Assembly: GCA_030015575.1 (NCBI GenBank) | Contig: CM057347.1 | Span: 506,357,176 to 506,421,175, forward strand | Direction: 5' to 3' | Source of the DNA: Agapanthus africanus | Taxonomy: Eukaryota; Streptophyta; Magnoliopsida; Asparagales; Amaryllidaceae | DNA length: 64,000 nucleotides | Shown here: piece by piece, positions 33,516 to 45,540 of the stretch | How the letters are laid out: the number at the start of each line of letters is the position of its first letter | How positions within the stretch are numbered: the first letter of the stretch is position 1 | Notes under the pieces: generated by a model | The model's database searches: none | What the model saw: only the letters and a program-made list of their open reading frames with translations | What the model was told of the DNA's origin: nothing | Translations under genes and position numbers: made by a program

Positions 33516-36500
33516 TCCGTATTATTATCTTGATTAAGGCGTGATATGGTCGCTACCAGGAGAGAGAGAGAAGAAAACACTCAGCGTGCGCTCTGTCAAG
33601 AATAGATTGGTTATTATTTTATCTAATCAGGATGGCTCCCACTACTTTTTATCAAATCTTCCTTCAAACCCTAAAAGGAAAGACTAGCCGGGATTAATTA
33701 CACACTACAAGTTCGCCAATCTTTCAGCCAGGCCAGTGTCGGTACTTTGAGGGAGGTCCCCCGTGCTTTCGCACGAACCTAATTAATGTAAACCTCGTTT
33801 TCCCAGAGGCGTAACCTCGTTGACACCTTTCTAGACACCTACTTGATCGGCTAATTGTAATGTATAAAACTCTCCCAGGAGTAACACTTACTCGCAGCGG
33901 GTATCGGGATCCAACTATCTCATAGAAGGTATGCAATCTCATTGCAAATTTCAACACTTGAAATTCCCGATAATATTTTGCCCCTAGCATCCTATGACCT
34001 TGACGGAGGTCAACAAACCATAGGCCACTAGTCAAGTTCAACCCGTCATTTCTTGATCGAATTAAACCCACCCGCACGACCCTTGACGGAGGTCAACAAG
34101 GCCGCACGACTACCCTAACTCAATCTGCATCATATGCATAAGCAGATAAATACTGGTTAGCTACCGCACACTGCGCCTTGACGGAGGTCAACAAACGCAG
34201 CACGAATACTAAACAGCACTTATCTGAAATGACGGAGGGCTACGACAGGTTTTTCTGAAAACCTATTGCGTAATGAACTTGATATCGTTGTAGGATCGAA
34301 TGAATTTTGAAATGGAGTGTTTTTGAAGCTTTTCTAGTTTTGCTAAAGGAGTCACTCCCGGTGAAGGGATCGTCGGTCCTTTCCTCGTCGAATGAGGTGC
34401 GGGATATATCATATATATCACTGTGCAAAGCAAAACACTTAAAAGCAATCAAAAGACAAACCGAATGTGTAGCATCTGCCAGTTATTGCTAAAGGAGTCA
34501 CTCCCGGTGAAGGGATCTCGGTCCTTTCCTCATCGAATAAGGTGCAGGGTATATCATATATACCGCTATGCAAAGCAAGAACTGTAGCTACCTGTTTTAT
34601 TTTGAAATTCGATTCTACAACATCTTAGGTTTCTTTTATTTCATTAATCACATTAATGAAGTCCCATCATTTAAGTACCTAAACATCACAGATAGATATG
34701 ACGTACACTTATGCCATCCGCATTCACCTCGATGTCCCCTCGTGCACCGTTAGGTTAGGTAACTAACGGCAGAGCAGGGCAGGGCTAGCGCGGGTGTAAA
34801 ACATAAGTAACGTCTATATAATATATCATATATACTATATACTGTATCCATCACAGAAACATCATATGATCACATCACAGATATCACAGCAGAAGAATCA
34901 TATGAAATATTGGATATACTGGGACGTCCGTGTTTTCAATACGAGCCAGTATAAAACACGGATTCCACGGTCGTGATGAATAGCCAAACCCACACCCCTA
35001 GACCCCTACGAGAGCGGCAAGCAACCCTGCCAATTCTAGAGTTAGGAGACCCGGACCCGACTCCTCGAGTTGGTCTCCCACTGGACTCCAGAACCCGGTT
35101 ACTTGTGCCCTCCTCCTTGGGTCTATCCTAGTGCGGAAAAGAAAATAATATACAACGGGTGACAACTCCCGCAACCTGGAAGCGCCCCAATAAAAGAATA
35201 TTACATACAAGTTTTTACATGAATGAAAATGAAAAACACTCATCTCACATAAAAACCCCCGGCTATTCAAACACGATGATCCAATATAACATATCCAGCA
35301 ACACATAACATCACATGTCATCAACGTAAGTAAATATGTCCATCCCAATTGTCGTTGACATATAGCAACGAAACCGGCGATATCACATATTACACTTACG
35401 GTCACAGAAAAGAAAGTGTAAAACTACAACAGTTGGAATCCGCAACCACCTCAGACATCGCATGCCTGACCAAATGAATTACTTAGACATCACATGCCTA
35501 ACAATTATAAACCCCGCATTTTAGTCTCATTATCGAAAACTCTTTTCAATATCAAGTCGGGTAATTCAACAAGATTCCCGACATCCTGATCGAATGCTCG
35601 TCGCAAACTTCAGTAGACAGTCGCACCCCCGATACCGTCGACGAAGTGCACCAAGGCGGAACACCGCTACCGCGAGCACCCGAACGGATGCTCTCGGCGA
35701 CGGGGTTCTCCTACAGTCACTTGGTCGGGGCTATGGAGTGAGGCTGTCTATTAAGTTTACCCGGCGAGTATCCGCGTACGCTATGTGATTGCGACGGACT
35801 TTTGATCACATCAAAATTCCGTGGCAACCGATCAAGTGAGACTAAATTGCTACGTTTATAACATTCATTCAGTTATCTCATAACTTATTGTGAATTCCAA
35901 TTATTGTATCACATTCCAGATAAACAGAAAATGTTAAACTTTTCGATCGAACAATCGAACACCCAAGTTTTCCCGATACAGATCAACACATGAAACTAAT
36001 CTAACAACATCCAGTTCGTACCTCAGTACCAACGGTCCAGCCGTAGAAGGGTCAAGCCAACGCCTCACATGTGGCACGCCGTACTGCCCCAAACCCGAAG
36101 GTTCAAAGGGCAGTTCAAGACGGTCACATAATCGAGTTAAGGTTTGTGTCTTCTAGAGGGACCATCGCGTTACTTGCACTACTTAGAACGTCGTCAAACT
36201 ACGGAAAAATCCAACACTTGGAAATTTCCCGAAAGGGGAAAAATTGGGTATTTATATCCGATCGAACTTTTTAACATATTCTAAAATTTATCCGGAAAGC
36301 CACACAGACAAAATTTGATACCCCGATCGAAATACCGAATCCCCAAATCAACTCAGAAAAATTCAACTCTGGAATAAATATTAAAAATTCCCAGGAAAAC
36401 CAACACAGTTAAATAGGAGTTACTGTGCAAACTAGACATCAGAAAACGACAAACTGGCCGCGCTTGCGCCGCACGAGCCATGCTCGTGCCGCGGAAGCGC

Positions 36501-36688
36501 GGCGCTTTAATTGAGTTAGGGCTACGAATTGCACAGTTACTCTTAGATTTTCCTGCATGTTTTCCTGGATATTTTTAATACTGAAAAATTCCTGTTTTAA
36601 AAAATTGTACAGAGAGCAATATTGGTTCGGGGTTTCGGGTTCGTTCGGACTTCAATTTCCGTCTGGACTTCGCCTAAGGCTCTAGCTA
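33516..36688 (-). other. Non-coding internal region of element 3 in place of gag
   Basis: No gag is detectable between the protease remnant and the primer site. The first half (to about 34980) is homologous to 60640-62020 of element 4: both have an AGAGAGAGAGA stretch, TTGAC...GTCAAC phrases and a duplicated block with GTCACTCCCGGTGAAGGGAT. In element 3 these blocks start at 34342 and 34488. The second half is unlike anything else in the window. A GC-rich hairpin is at 36456-36504. Confidence 0.65.
36456..36504. repeat. GC-rich imperfect hairpin
   Basis: GCACGAGC (36471-36478) and GCTCGTGC (36482-36489) pair around a 3-base loop. The outer arms CCGCGCTTGCG and CGGAAGCGCGG extend the stem imperfectly. 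It lies about 185 bp inside the element 3 primer site. Confidence 0.7.
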
Positions 36689-36701
36689 GGCTCTGATACC
36701 A
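36689..36701 (-). other. Primer-binding site of element 3 (initiator Met tRNA)
   Basis: The minus strand reads TGGTATCAGAGCC one base inside the 5' LTR, the standard copia primer site complementary to the initiator methionine tRNA 3' end. Confidence 0.95.
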
Positions 36702-36702
36702 C

Positions 36703-38934
36703 TGTAGGGTTCCTAGGCACTCTAGTGAGGTCTCCCAAGCCATCATCCATGGCAATTTCAAAAATTATGGTGCCTACAAACCCTAAACTACGGATCGATA
36801 ACTAGATGTCTAGGCGAACACTGAACTAGTTAACACTTAACTAATGAGAAAACGGAAATACAACCTTTGTAGATCCGGTGCTCCACCTCCATAGCTCCGC
36901 AACGAAGTCCTCTCCGCTGTCCAAGTCAAATCCGAGCTCTAGGATCGGCTTCGTCGGAGAATGGGCAAGCTAGGTCGTCGATGTCCATGCCGAAGATGAT
37001 CTACGTCGAGGCATCGCTAGATCAAGCTCACAACTTCACCAAGTCATGAAACTTGTGAAGTAAACACACTCTACTACTTGGCAAGAGGTAGAGGATGAAG
37101 AAATAGGAGTTGGGTTAACTTTAGAATTGGATTTCTCACTCAAAAACATCAATCACCATTGATGAGGTAAGCATTTCTTCACTTGAAGCAAGGAAGAAGA
37201 AGAAGAAAATGTTATGATAAGATTATTAGAAAAAGAAAAGAAAATGAATTCTTATCATAATTCTAACCATGGTCAAGTGTAGAGAATGAATCATGGTTAG
37301 TGGGAATGGTTAGGGTTAAGGATGAGATAAGAATGGTTGACTTTATCAAAGCTTCATGAAGCTTCAACTAAACTCCAAATCTAGCAACCATTCTTTTCTT
37401 TTTTCTTTTATTCATTTATCAAAAATAAAAGGATAATTAAATAAGATAAATGAATAATAAATAATAAACCCTAACCATTTCATTAACCAAGGTTTAATCT
37501 TTACACTTGAACCCTAGCATGACTTGTATCATCAAACATGATACAATCAAGCGCACAAAAACATATCGCATATGCAATGCGCACGAACCAAGTGAGAAAA
37601 TCCGTCTAAAGTGAACCGATACTAGTTAATGCAAAGTAATATATCAAATATATAATTATACATTAAATCATTAAATCAACACTTGATTCAATGATCCGGT
37701 CATGCGCACATAACCGACTGGTATCATTAGTAACATCTTATCAAATCAACACTTGATCCGATAACCCGGCTATATCGCATATAACCGATCAATGTCACAT
37801 CGCGAGAATTGAATACAGTATCACATACTCGTATTATTCTCGGTCCCGCACATATCTCATATGCGCTCCTATTTCGTTTCGCTTGAGCCAGGAAACCTCT
37901 GTGTAGGACTCTAAAGACTCGTCAATACGCCGGCAGCAGATGATGATCATATCAAGCATCCACAAGCCGCAAGCGGTCTGCTAAACGTAACGGCCACCCG
38001 GGTATTGAGCGATCTGAAGATCGACGAGCAAGCCCGCTCACACTCCAGTGAATCCGACCAGTAACACTACCGTACAGTCCGGTCTGTTCGTCTGATATGT
38101 CGCATATCTCGCCTAGGGGTGGTAAACGTCAGACCCCAATAGCTCAATAAGTCGTGTCGATATGAGGTCTATAACTGTTCGAGATACTACTGGTAACACT
38201 TACCAGTAAATCTCAGCAACCCTGGCCAGGGATTTCCTGTTATAGCCAATCGAACACTGTGCAACATCAACTCCCTATACCGGGAGAGACGAATCCCCTC
38301 CTATCGCTCATTGCCTCCATGTGACTCGGGACTGTACCCAAAAACCACCGTTTTGCACGCCCTCTTGGACGTGGTAAGATGGAAATCAAAGCACAGTGGG
38401 AACCACACAAGACTCTATGACGATCTCGGGTCAACAGACTACTCTGTACCAGTGTCACCAGAGAACTGCCATCTGACGTGAGGTATAATACCATCTGGGA
38501 GTTCTCGGCGAGTCCGTCCAGTGTACCCAGTCTCTACTGAGCACCCGTATATCATCTCTGATGTCAAACACCGATGGATATGGGATCATCCATCGCCCAT
38601 CTGTATGGGTCGAGAAGGTATACGCTAGTCTACTCTGGTATATCGATGCCCCGTCTCGATACACCCACGACTAGGGACTTTGAAGGATGTACTTATAGAC
38701 TACCATGTCCCCACTAGTGTGATCCGCATCATAGTCCAGGTAGTCAAGTACAGATCCTAAGGGCTTTACCAACATGTAACAGAGAGACAATTAGCATACA
38801 CGTTAAGGTAAAGGGTAACCAGATAGCATACTATCATGTCGAGCAAGAAAGTCCTCCCTATATATGTCCCAGCATCCACTACAATATACATCCAATGTAC
38901 AGTAATGGCCTCTACGGCATACATATAACTAACA
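36703..38934 (-). repeat. Element 3, 5' LTR
   Basis: 2232 bp with the same ends as 28515-30746. Of the roughly 11 differences I can find by eye, ten are transitions and one is a transversion. Confidence 0.96.
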
Positions 38935-38939
38935 CCCGG

Positions 38940-39557
38940 TCCGTCGTTTGAAGAACAAATGGACAGGCTTATAAGGGAAGCTGGTCAAAAAGTCCGAGAT
39001 GATCACAACCGTGAGATGACCATCTACGAGAAGGCCAAAACGCAACGCCTCCTTCAGCAGGCCGTCAAAGATGAAAGTGCCGCCCCCTGCCAACCTGTTA
39101 TAAAAAAGGCTCGACGCAGAGGCGGAAACAAATCGAAAGGCCAAAAAGACGCTCAACAGCAACAAAGCGGGGCTAAGAAGCCACACAAGCGGGAGTCAAG
39201 CGTTATTGATCTGTCCCTCATGAAGAAAATGGGTCGAGCATACTCGTTTCCTCAGGACAGACGAAGAAAATACTTGAGCTTGCTTTAAAACATCAGATGC
39301 TCACACTGTCGGAGTCCAAGCACCCCGAACAAGCAAGCGAAGTCTCTGACCCAAACTATTGCTCTTACCGTCGAGTAATAGGGCAACCGCTCGAAGACTG
39401 CTTCACTTTTAAGAATTGGGTCGAAGATCAGTACCAGCTCGGCAAGTTCGCTCTGTCTGACAACTGGAAGATAACCCCACCGCAGAAGCACGAACCCAAA
39501 CCTACAAAAACAGAACCAACTCCACATTAGGATTGGAAGCGGATTCGCACTTGTCGC
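38940..39557 (+). pseudogene. Element 2 linker after the copia insertion, third zinc-knuckle module
   Basis: The frame interrupted at 28514 resumes (PSFEEQMDRLIREAG), has a basic stretch (KKARRRGGNKSK), then SLMKKMGRAYSFPQD. A frameshift near 39260 follows. In the next frame comes NYCSYRRVIGQPLEDC: compared with element 1 (NYCSYHRVIGHPLEDC) both zinc-ligand His residues are lost here. A TAG at 39528-39530 precedes the reverse transcriptase segment. Confidence 0.82.
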
Positions 39558-40673
39558 ATGATAACAATATCAAAAGAAGAGCCCGAGAACATGGACAGCC
39601 TTCCCTGGTGCTTCGAAAACAGCAATGAGGAGATGATCTCAGAATTTCCGCCAGCTCCGAAAGAATTGGAGGATGGAATACATACCACCGCAGATAACCT
39701 CAAGAAAATCGAGTTGGGGACAGCTGATGACCCACGACCGACGTTTGTCAGTGAGCTGCTATCTGAAGAAAGGGTGACTGCGTTAAAAGACGTCCTTGTA
39801 CAGCACAAAGATTGCTTCGCATGGAACTATTCCGAAATGCCGGCACTAGATCCATAAATTGCTGTGCATAGGTTGGCAATATCTCCGGACGTCAAACCGG
39901 TAAAACATGCGCCGAGAAGAATGCGACTCGAGCTTGAGATGAGCATCAACGCTGAGGTCAAAAAGTTAATCGACTCTGGCTTTATTCAGGAGGTTCAATA
40001 TCCTGAATGGATCGCTAACATCGTCCCGGTGATAAAGAAAAATGGGACGGTGCGCATATGTGTGGACTTCCGGGATCTCAACAAAGCCTGCCCGAAGGAT
40101 GATTTCCCGGTGCCAGTCACCAAACTGATGATAGACAACACGTCCACTCATGAGGTTTTCTCCTTTATGGACGGCTCGTCAGGGTATAATCAGATAAAGA
40201 TGCATCCCGAAGATCAGAAGCACACCGCCTTCAGAACCCCTTTGGGTATATTCTGCTACAAGGTGATGCCCTTCGGTTTAAAGAACGCCGGCGCTACCTA
40301 TCAGAGGGCCATGACGAAGATCTTCGATGACCTCATACACGAAATCGTCGAATGTTATATCGACGATCTCGTGGTTAAAAGCAAATCATACGAGGAACAT
40401 CTCGAGCATCTGAAGACCGTATTTCAGCGCCTTCGACAATACAACTTGAAGATGAACCCTCTCAAGTGTGCATTCGGAGTTTCTTCTGGTAAATTCCTGG
40501 GATTCATCGTCCAACACCGAGGCATCGAAATAGATCCGTCTAAGATCAAGGCGATCATGGAAATGCCTCCGCCGAGAACTCTCAAACAGTTACGGTCTCT
40601 CCAAGGAAAGCTCGCATATATTCGGCGATTTATAGCCAACCTCTCTGGAAAGTGCTGCCTTACAGTCACCTGA
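39558..40673 (+). pseudogene. Element 2 reverse transcriptase
   Basis: The N-terminal part (MDSLPWCFENSN) is followed by a TAA at 39855-39857, where element 1 has Glu. Then come CVDFRDLNKACPKDD, MDGSSGYNQIKM, PFGLKNAGATYQ, YIDDLVVKSK and LRSLQGKLAYIRR. All recognisable catalytic residues are kept. A frameshift at about 40655 separates it from RNase H. Confidence 0.92.
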
Positions 40674-41700
40674 TGAAGAAGGGAACTCCATTCGTCTGGG
40701 ATCAAAAATGCCAGTGCGTGCTGGACGAAATTAAACGGTACCTGCAAAACCCGCCGGTATTGGCTGCTCCGGTCAAGGGAAAACCCCTCATTCTTTATAC
40801 AACCGCCCTCGAAGGTTCCTTGGGCGCATTATGGGCACAAGAGAACGATCAAGGGAAAGAAAGAGCACTCTACTACTTAAGTCGAGTTCTACTGGGGGCA
40901 GAAAGCAACTACTCCCCCATTGAAAAACATTGCCTAGCGTTGATCTTCGCGATAACAAAGCTCAGGCACTATGCGTTGGCGCATGAGGTCCGTCTCATTT
41001 TGAAGGTGGAGACCCTCTTAAGTATTTAATATCAAAGGCCATACTGACAAGTCGACTCGCTAAATGGGCTCTGCTCTTGATGGAGTTCTCGATAACGTAT
41101 CAACCTCTCAAGGCAGTGAAAGGCCAGGCCATTGCCGACTTCCTTGCTGAGCATCCGATACCTGCCGATTCTCCTCTGAGCTGCGATTTACCAGACGAAC
41201 ATGCGTTTGACACGATCGACGGTGGTGATACCCAATGGGAGCTTTATTTCGATGGCGCATCTTCCATGAAGAAGCGCAAACAAAGCGCCCCTATAATCAA
41301 ATCGGGCGTAGGGCTCATCTTTGTAACTCCACAAGAAGGGATAATGTTCTTTGCTTTCTCCCTAACAGAGCCGAGGACAAACAATGAAGCCGAATACGAA
41401 GCTCTGATAGCAGGCCTCGAGATCGCCATCGACATGGGAATTGAAAACCTCCTCATATACGGAGACTCCCAGCTGGTCGTTAGTCAAGTAAACGGCGACT
41501 ACCAAACGTGCAAACCGGAGTTGGTAAGGTACGGCGAAAAGGTGCAACAACTGTTGACCCAAATTCCCTCTTATACTTTGGAGAACATACCGCGCGCGGA
41601 AAACAGCAAAGCAGACGCATTGGCCAAACTTGCTAAAGAACTGGCTGACGAGAATCTCGATGACGTTAGAATCATGGTACAAAGCCGTCAAGTGCTTGCC
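40652..41700 (+). pseudogene. Element 2 RNase H and archaeal-type RNase H
   Basis: The first domain (40652-41029) has LYTTALEGS in place of the expected Asp strand, and YLSRVLLGAESNY; a frameshift near 41010 follows. The second (from about 41236) has ELYFDGAS, NNEAEYEALIAG, IYGDSQLVV and SKADALAKLA, the four acidic residues of the archaeal type. It lies in the frame that continues to integrase. Confidence 0.92.
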
Positions 41701-43040
41701 CCAGCAAAAATATCTCCGGAATCATCCGAAGAGAAGGAAGCGACTGAGCAAACGACCCTGCAAATAAAAGACCGGGAAAAGGCTGAGGATTGGAGAGAAG
41801 TCTTCATAGACTATTTTAGGTCCCACCGAATGCCTGAAGAAGCGTCCAAAAGACATCAACTTATGAAACGAGCTCTGTCTTTCGCCTTTGTCAATGATAC
41901 TCTGTACAAGAGGTCGTTTGATTCTCTGTGGTTGAGATGCTTAGGTCCTGACGAAGCGAAAAGAGTCGTCTAGGAAGTTCACGATGGACTCTGCGGTTCT
42001 CACCAAGCGGGTCCAAAGATGAAGTTGAAGATCAAACGGATGGGCTACTATTGGCGCACAATGACCCAGGACTGCCTCGAATATGCGAAGCAATGCCATT
42101 CATGCCAAATTCATGGGGACTTCATCCATCAACATCCGAATCCACTACATCCAACGGTGGCTAGCTAGCCATTCGAAATGTGGGGGACTGATATAGTCGG
42201 CCCCATCGAACCAGTATCGTCTAAAGGACATCGTTTCATCCTAGCGACGACTGACTACTTCTCTAAGTGGGCAGAAGCAGTACCGTTAAGAGAAGTGAAG
42301 ATGAAAAACATCCTCCACTTCTTCAAGACGCACGTCATATATCGATTTGGAACTCCGCGACGGATCATCTCCGATAACGGGCCAGCCTACAGAAGTCACA
42401 AGATCAGCCGCTTTGCGCAGCAGCACAATATAGACTGGAGATATTCTTCAGTTTACAATCCGCGAGCTAATGGTCTGGCTGAAGCCTTCAACAAGACCCC
42501 GACGAAAATCATGAAAAAGACGGTGTCACGAAATAAGAAAGACTGGCACGAGAAGCTGTAAGAAGCTCTTTAGGCGTATCGAACTGCGTTCAAGACGGCC
42601 ACGAACACAACGCCGTACGCGTTGGTGTTTGGTACAGAAGCAGTACTTCCCCTCGAAATAGAGCTACCCTCGAAATGAATGGCAGTCCACTACGAATTGA
42701 CGAACGAAGAAAATGCTAACCTTCGGCTTGAGGAGCTTGATGCTCTTGAAGAAACACGGCTCATAGCGCAACAAAATCTGGAGGCCTATAAAGCAAAGAT
42801 GACGTGCTCATATGAAAGACTGACCCGACGAGGACATTTCGCCAAGGCGAACTCGTGCTAGTGGTCAAAAGGCCTATGATCCCCAATCGCGCCAAGCGGG
42901 GAAAATTCGAACCAAACTATGAAGGCCCGTACATCATAGATAAGGTCTACCAGGGTGGGGCCTATCTACTCATGGACATGCACGGTGAAAGGCCTTTCAG
43001 GCCAATAAACGGTCGCTTCCTAAAGAGATACTACGCTTAA
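41700..43040 (+). pseudogene. Element 2 integrase
   Basis: Shows EVHDGLCGSH and CHSC (zinc site), MWGTDIVGP, IISDNGPAYR and GLAEAFNKT, so unlike element 1 the DDE triad is intact. In-frame stops are at 41971-41973 (Gln to TAG), near 42166 (Trp to TAG), 42559-42561 (Gln to TAA), near 42570 (Trp to TAG) and near 42676 (Arg to TGA). A frameshift near 42850 leads to the C-terminal YEGPYIIDKVYQGGAY and the stop at 43040. Confidence 0.91.
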
Positions 43041-44590
43041 TGAGCCACCAGCCTAAGTCAATGATAGATGACGACGACTATGTCCGCTCTCTATCTTCCT
43101 AAGCTCAAGCTTTATGAGCAGTAGCCGGCCTTCTCCATATCGGACCGAAATGTCCTTAAACTAATAACAGACTGAAACGTCTTTAAACTAATACCACAGC
43201 ATCCTTAGGCTGACGAGATGAATAAAAAAATAATAATAAATAAAGAAAAAAATATAATAAATAAAAACGGTATGTCCATAAGCAAAATGGGCACGGATGA
43301 AAACCCGAAAGGGCTCCGTGAGTAAAAACAGCAGGGCTACCGGCGAGTGTTCGTGAAAACCCGAAAGGGCGCGACCTCGTAAAAAAAAAGAGAGAGAAAA
43401 AGAAAATAAAAAGAATAAAAAAAAATGGTATGTCCATAAGCAAAATGGGCACGGATGAAAAACCGAAAGGGCTCCGTGAGTAAAAATAGCAGGGCTACCG
43501 GCGAGTGTTTGTGAAAACCCGAAAGGGCGCAACCTCGTTAAGAAACACTTATGGGGTCCTCTCGACCTTGTAAGGAGAAACCACCCGCGTGAGATCCTTA
43601 CGACTCACAAGGGAACAACACACTTAAGGATCCCCACGATTCCTAAGGAGAAAATACACTTGCGAGATCCTCACGACTCGTAAGGAGAACTCTCTTATGA
43701 GACCCTCACGGCTCATAAGATTTGAAAGTCTTAAGTTACAGAGACCTAAACCTGTGCTTAAGCAACCCCTACAACTTCCGATATTGCCCTACAAGTGGCT
43801 CAATACTGACCCTTGTATACAATCCACGGGCGCGAATAAACATTTCCCTAACCAAGTCTCGTCCGTGACTGGGGATATGTTCGCATGGTAAACAACCCTT
43901 GTAAGTCCTCTCGACTTACAAGGAAAAAACTCTCTGGTAGGATCCTTAAGACTTACAGAGGAACAAACACTTAGGAATCCTCACGACTCCTAAGGAGAAA
44001 ATACACCTACAAGATCCTCACGACCTGTGGGGAGAAATACCTTTGTGAGACCCTTACGACTCATGAAGTCAAAAGCTTTAGCCGACAGGACCCTAACCCT
44101 GGTCGCTAAGCCACCTTTGTTCGACATCGACAGAGGCAGATGATGATTCGCTCCTGGTAATATCCCAGTTGTAGCAGTGCTGATGCCGAAATCGGTTTAC
44201 AGCGAAAAGGCAATAGGCCGCACATGCGTACGAAATAGCCGAAATGATAGGGCAACTTGCAATAAAAAGCAGCAAATAAAAATGTATGCATGCAAAATAG
44301 TCGAAATGATTGGGCAACTCGCAATAAAAAGCAGCGAGTAAAAATAAAATAAATAGCCGAAATGGCTGGGCACCGCGAAAAATAGCCGAAATGATTGGGC
44401 AATCGCGACCTTCGCGATATAAAAGCTGAAATGATAGAGCATCGCGGAAGTAAAACAAAAAAATAATGATAAAACTTTGGCCCTAGAGATAAGATCACAT
44501 CGATCCCTGTATACAATCCAAAGGCGTGAACAAAGAGAGAACCATACTTTCCCAACAGGCTCCGCCAGAAGACGAAGCCAAATCTCGACG
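43041..44590 (+). other. Element 2 3' non-coding region before the array
   Basis: No gene is visible. It has the post-integrase block (GATGACGACGACTATGTCCG at about 43067), two direct repeats of period about 157 bp at 43270-43540, degenerate GATCC...ACGACT units at 43560-43700 and 43890-44060, and the inverted CCGAAATGATTGGGCA repeats at 44220-44440. Each has a counterpart in the element 1 3' region, in the same order. Confidence 0.75.
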
Positions 44591-45540
44591 GTTCAGTCCA
44601 ACTCCGAAGAAACCAGTGTCTTCAGCAGATACCTCGACTCACGGATACAAACACTCATTGACGAGAGGCTCCTGATCCGCGTCGACTCGCAGAGCCACCA
44701 GTGCCTCCGTGGAAAATTCTCGACTCGGTTCAAACCCCAAGGAAACAAATAATCCTTGGCGCTTGGGAAACAAATAATCCCTAGCAAACTCCTCGACTCA
44801 CGAATATAAACACTCCTTGACGAGAGCCTCCTGATCCGCATCGACTCGCAGAGCCACCAGTGCCTCCGTGGAAAATTCTCGACTCGGTTCAAACCCCAAG
44901 GAAACAAATAATCCTTGGCGCTTGGGAAATAAATAATCCCTAGCAAACTCCTCGACTCACGGATACAAACACTCCTTGACGAGAGCCTCCTGATCCGCGT
45001 CGACTCGCAGAGCCACCAGTGCCTCCGTGGAAAATTCTCGACTCGGTTCAAACCCCAAGGAAACAAATAATCCTTGGCGCTTGGGAAACAAATAATCCCT
45101 AGCAAACTCCTCGACTCACGGATACAAACACTCCTTGACGAGAGCCTCCTGATCCGCGTCGACTCGCAGAGCCACCAGTGCCTCCGTGGGAAATCCTCGA
45201 CTCGTTTCAAACCCCAAGGAAACAAATAATCCTTGGTGCTTGGGAAACAAATAATCCCTAGCAAACTCCTCGACTCACGGATACAAACACTCCTTGATGA
45301 GAGCCTCCTGATCCGCGTCGACTCGCAGAGCCACCAGTACCTCCGTGGGAAATCCTCGATTCGTTTCAAACCCCAAGGAAACAAATAATCATTGGCGCTA
45401 GGGAAACAAATAATCCCTAGCAAACTCCTCGACTCACGGATACAAACACTCCTTGACGAGAGCCTCCTGATTCGCGTCGGCCCGCAGAGAAACCAGTGTC
45501 TCTGCGGGAAAATTCCCGATTCGTCTCAAACTGCAAATGA
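44590..45540 (+). repeat. 159-bp tandem array in element 2 3' region
   Basis: A CTCGACTCAC landmark falls at 44633, 44792, 44951, 45110, 45269 and 45428, exactly 159 bp apart. The unit contains CTTGACGAGAGCCTCCTGAT, GACTCGCAGAGCCACCAGTG and two copies of AAACAAATAATCC. As 159 is 53 codons, a 276-codon minus-strand frame stays open through it; I treat this as spurious. The unit is an expanded relative of the 132-bp unit of element 1. Confidence 0.93.

Larger units (their letters stand above)
28515..38934 (-). mobile_element. Element 3: Ty1/copia LTR retrotransposon nested in element 2
   Basis: Two 2232-bp LTRs start TGTAGGG and end CTAACA; the flanking CCCGG duplication is perfect. By the 5' LTR the minus strand has the primer site TGGTATCAGAGCC, the complement of initiator-Met tRNA. 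By the 3' LTR it has the copia-type purine tract AAGTGGGAGAT. By eye I count about 11 differences between the LTRs, so the insertion is young. Despite this the internal pol is heavily decayed, so it was probably mobilised by proteins from another element. Confidence 0.95.

Noticed and set aside
44593-45423. 276-codon minus-strand open frame
   Set aside because: By-product of the 159-bp array; repetitive and without any family resemblance.
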